From an uncultured bacterium (GTDB lineage: Bacteria; Bacillota; Clostridia; Lachnospirales; Lachnospiraceae), in NCBI GenBank assembly GCA_905214875.1, contig CAJMNR010000001.1, forward strand, positions 155,514-219,513: 64,000 bases of DNA, read 5' to 3'. Shown piece after piece: positions 61,976-64,000 of the stretch. Position 1 is the stretch's first letter. Every line of letters starts with the position of its first letter. Both the position numbers and the translations under genes were made by a program. The notes beneath the pieces are model-generated. The model had not been told where the DNA came from and ran no database searches. It saw only the letters and a list, made by a program, of their open reading frames with translations.

Positions 61976-62668
61976 ATGATTTATTCACATGAAGTAGAAC
62001 AAATGTGTCCAGTAGCTCAAGGTGTTCACCACGGAGCTGCTCCAATCCCAGAAGAAGCAAAATGGGTACAATCTAAACAAATCACTGATATCAACGGTTT
62101 AACTCACGGTATCGGTTGGTGTGCTCCACAACAAGGTGGATGTAAATTAACATTAAACGTAAAAGACGGTATTATCCAAGAAGCATTAGTAGAAACTATC
62201 GGATGTTCCGGTATGACTCACTCAGCAGCTATGGCTTCTGAAATCCTTCCTGGATTAACTTTATTAGAAGCTCTTAATACTGACTTAGTATGTGATGCTA
62301 TCAATACAGCAATGAGAGAATTATTCCTTCAAATCGTATATGGTAGAACTCAATCAGCTTTCTCTGAAAATGGTCTTCCAATCGGAGCTGGTCTTGAAGA
62401 TTTAGGTAAAGGTCTTAGATCTCAAGTTGGTACTATGTACGGAACTCTTGCAAAAGGTCCTCGTTACCTTGAAATGGCTGAAGGTTATGTAACAGAAGTT
62501 GCATTAGATGAAGATAACGAAATCATCGGTTACAAATTCATCAACTTCGGTAGAATGATGGACTTCATCAAAGCTGGAGACGACGCTGCAACAGCTATGG
62601 AAAAAGCAAAAGGTCAATACGGCCGTGTAGCTGACGCTGTTAAATGCATCGATCCTAGAAAACAATAA
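61976..62668 (+). CDS. NifU-like iron-sulfur scaffold family protein
   Basis: A 230-residue protein with a NifU_N/IscU-like core. Cysteines at CAPQQGGCKLTL and VETIGCSGMTHSAAMASEIL match the scaffold pattern, followed by GLTLLEALNTDLVCDAI. Further cysteines are near the N-terminus (QMCPVAQG) and C-terminus (VKCIDP). It occurs next to a GGGtGRT gene 21 bp downstream, a pairing common in anaerobic clostridia whose function is not known. Codon choice is extremely biased (GGT, CTT, AAC, ATC, GCT), indicating very high expression. The frame from 61940 is rejected in favour of the GAAAGGAG-preceded ATG. Confidence 0.8.
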   Translation: MIYSHEVEQMCPVAQGVHHGAAPIPEEAKWVQSKQITDINGLTHGIGWCAPQQGGCKLTLNVKDGIIQEALVETIGCSGMTHSAAMASEILPGLTLLEALNTDLVCDAINTAMRELFLQIVYGRTQSAFSENGLPIGAGLEDLGKGLRSQVGTMYGTLAKGPRYLEMAEGYVTEVALDEDNEIIGYKFINFGRMMDFIKAGDDAATAMEKAKGQYGRVADAVKCIDPRKQ

Positions 62669-62689
62669 GGAAGAGGGAGGAAATAAAAA

Positions 62690-63700
62690 ATGGCATTATT
62701 TGAATCATATGAAAGAAGAATTGACCAAATCAATAAAGTTCTTAACAGCTATGGAATCGCTTCCATCGAAGAAGCTGAAAAGATCACTAAAGATGCTGGT
62801 CTTGATGTATATAACCAAGTTAAAAGCATTCAACCTATCTGTTTTGAAAATGCATGCTGGGCTTACACTGTAGGTGCTGCAATCGCAATCAAAAAAGGTG
62901 CTAGAAGAGCTGCTGACGCTGCTGCAGCAATCGGTGAAGGTCTTCAAGCATTCTGTATCCCAGGTTCTGTAGCTGACGATCGTAAAGTTGGTTTAGGACA
63001 TGGTAACTTAGGTAAAATGTTATTAGAAGAAGATACTAAATGTTTCGCATTCTTAGCAGGTCACGAATCTTTCGCAGCTGCTGAAGGTGCAATCGGTATC
63101 GCAGAAAAAGCAAACAAAGTACGTAAAGAGCCATTAAGAGTAATCTTAAACGGTCTTGGAAAAGATGCTGCTCAAATCATCTCCCGTATCAACGGATTCA
63201 CTTTCGTTGAAACTGAATTTGATTACTACACAGGCGAAGTAAAAGAAGTTTTCAGAAAATCTTACTCTACAGGTCTTCGTTCAAAAGTTAACTGCTACGG
63301 TGCTAACGATGTTCGTGAAGGTGTTGCAATCATGCACAAAGAAGGCGTTGATGTTTCCATCACTGGTAACTCAACTAACCCAACTCGTTTCCAACATCCA
63401 GTAGCTGGTACTTACAAAAAAGAATGTATCGAACAAGGTAAGAAATACTTCTCAGTAGCATCTGGTGGTGGTACTGGTAGAACTCTTCACCCAGATAACA
63501 TGGCAGCAGGTCCTGCTTCTTATGGTATGACTGATACTATGGGACGTATGCACTCTGACGCACAATTCGCTGGTTCTTCTTCCGTTCCTGCTCACGTAGA
63601 AATGATGGGATTAATCGGTATGGGTAACAACCCAATGGTTGGTGCTACTGTAGCTGTAGCTGTTTCTATCCAAGAAGCTGCTGACGCTGGTAAATTCTAA
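62690..63700 (+). CDS. GGGtGRT family protein
   Basis: A 336-residue protein of the GGGtGRT family, recognised by SVASGGGTGRTLHPDNMAAG and the highly conserved C-terminal stretch SYGMTDTMGRMHSDAQFAGS followed by SSVPAHVEMMGLIGMGNNP. No biochemical function is established. Conserved Cys (QPICFENACWAY, FCIPGS, TKCFAF, VNCYGAND) may bind a metal or Fe-S cluster handed over by the NifU-like neighbour. It forms an operon with that gene (21-bp gap, GGAGG present) and shares its extreme codon bias. A tandem pair of hairpins follows. Confidence 0.88.
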   Translation: MALFESYERRIDQINKVLNSYGIASIEEAEKITKDAGLDVYNQVKSIQPICFENACWAYTVGAAIAIKKGARRAADAAAAIGEGLQAFCIPGSVADDRKVGLGHGNLGKMLLEEDTKCFAFLAGHESFAAAEGAIGIAEKANKVRKEPLRVILNGLGKDAAQIISRINGFTFVETEFDYYTGEVKEVFRKSYSTGLRSKVNCYGANDVREGVAIMHKEGVDVSITGNSTNPTRFQHPVAGTYKKECIEQGKKYFSVASGGGTGRTLHPDNMAAGPASYGMTDTMGRMHSDAQFAGSSSVPAHVEMMGLIGMGNNPMVGATVAVAVSIQEAADAGKF

Positions 63701-63733
63701 GAAATTCGATTACGTAATTTCATAGATTAACTG

Positions 63734-63789
63734 AAAAATAGTTAGTCACGTCATTAAGGTTTAAAATCTTGATGACGTGGCTAATTTTT
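63734..63789 (+). terminator. Terminator after the GGGtGRT gene
   Basis: AAAAAT(AG)TTAGTCACGTCATTAAG pairs with CTTGATGACGTGGCTAATTTTT through a stem of about 20 bp with G-T pairs, ending in a T-tract. Confidence 0.88.
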
Positions 63790-63867
63790 GGCTCTATGTC
63801 AAGTGTTGGGGTGCGAGGTGCGATGCACCCGCACCAACACTGACATTAGAGCTATTTTTATGTTTTT
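63790..63867. repeat. Long GC-rich hairpin directly after the terminator
   Basis: GCTCTATGTCA + GTGTTGG pairs with CCAACAC + TGACAT + AGAGC (two single-base bulges). It encloses GGTGCG / CGCACC and an inner GGTGC / GCACC closed by a GAT triloop, followed by ATTTTTAT. About 30 bp are paired in an otherwise AT-rich spacer. It could be a second terminator, a small RNA or a mobile repeat. Confidence 0.7.
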
Positions 63868-64000
63868 CAATAAATGTGATATATTTGGGCATGACAAATA
63901 AGCCTCTCTGTTAATCCGTGTTTTTAAGATGTATTAGTTTGAAGAATGGTAAACGCTCCATAGCGGGTACTCCTAAACCGTAAAATAGCCGCTCTTATGA
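63868..64000. other. Window-end spacer without recognised gene
   Basis: AT-rich sequence to the end of the window. No credible frame, promoter or RNA was recognised on either strand. Confidence 0.4.

Noticed and set aside
63860..64000. Short minus-strand frame near the window end
   Set aside because: It is only about 25 codons between stops and truncated context prevents judgement; no family was recognised.

Overview
The window comes from a low-GC, anaerobic, endospore-forming Firmicute, most probably a member of the Lachnospiraceae (Clostridium cluster XIVa, in the neighbourhood of Lachnoclostridium/Anaerocolumna). The case rests on gene content: a SpoIID/LytB protein, a SleB-type cell-wall hydrolase, an alpha/beta-type small acid-soluble spore protein, AddAB instead of RecBCD, a T-box in front of pheST, a clostridial-type 6S RNA, a c-di-GMP-I riboswitch, and the anaerobe-specific pair of a NifU-like scaffold and a GGGtGRT protein. 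No IS element, prophage, CRISPR array, tRNA or rRNA gene was seen. The genus is inferred.

Layout. 1-4.4 kb: tail of a DUF4340 protein, an SLH-like/SpoIID protein and a convergent YihY membrane protein. 4.5-8.6 kb: T-box-controlled pheS-pheT. 8.6-11.5 kb: VanZ-like protein, DUF6142 protein and a VanRS-like two-component system. 11.7-15.6 kb: SleB-like hydrolase with a KEKAA repeat linker, thrC, an acyl-CoA thioesterase and a secreted Big_2 protein. 15.8-18.0 kb: a second two-component system. 18.0-18.9 kb: a gene-free kilobase with 6S RNA, an orphan c-di-GMP-I riboswitch and a tandem structured repeat. 19.0-22.4 kb: nadE, a DegV protein, a small acidic protein and another copy of the repeat. 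22.4-30.4 kb: an FMN_bind-like membrane protein and addB-addA. 30.5-34 kb: a spore protein and a third two-component system. 34-38.4 kb: divergent ROK regulator (xylR-like) and xylA-xylB. 38.5-41.2 kb: methyltransferase, hslO, a deleted repeat copy and a secreted NlpC/P60 protein. 41.4-46.1 kb: GH94 phosphorylase, cysteine desulfurase and a TtcA-like PP-loop protein. 46.1-48.7 kb: ptsH-ptsI behind a long leader. 48.8-54.2 kb: asnB, glyA, a lipoprotein, TspO and LUD proteins. 54.3-57.1 kb: topB and a beta-helix protein. 57.3-61.7 kb: YfhO-GtrB-GtrA envelope glycosylation cluster. 62-63.7 kb: NifU-like and GGGtGRT genes.

How it fits together. Most of the window is housekeeping (Phe-tRNA charging, Thr, Asn and Gly/one-carbon metabolism, NAD synthesis, DNA repair) mixed with plant-sugar use (xylose isomerase and kinase under a ROK repressor, a disaccharide phosphorylase, the general PTS) and envelope or spore functions. 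Genes are mostly in short transcription units separated by strong rho-independent terminators.

The most unusual signal is a family of about 190-bp multi-hairpin elements. It has two tandem copies at 18.5 kb, a diverged copy at 22.2 kb, an internally deleted copy at 40.3 kb and remnants at 43.8 kb. The stems show compensatory changes, and at every locus the element starts 0-1 nt after the T-tract of a terminator. Other points of interest are the orphan c-di-GMP riboswitch, an HPr whose regulatory Ser46 is replaced by Arg, a 13-codon leader ORF overlapping ptsH, and the very codon-biased NifU-like/GGGtGRT pair of unknown function.
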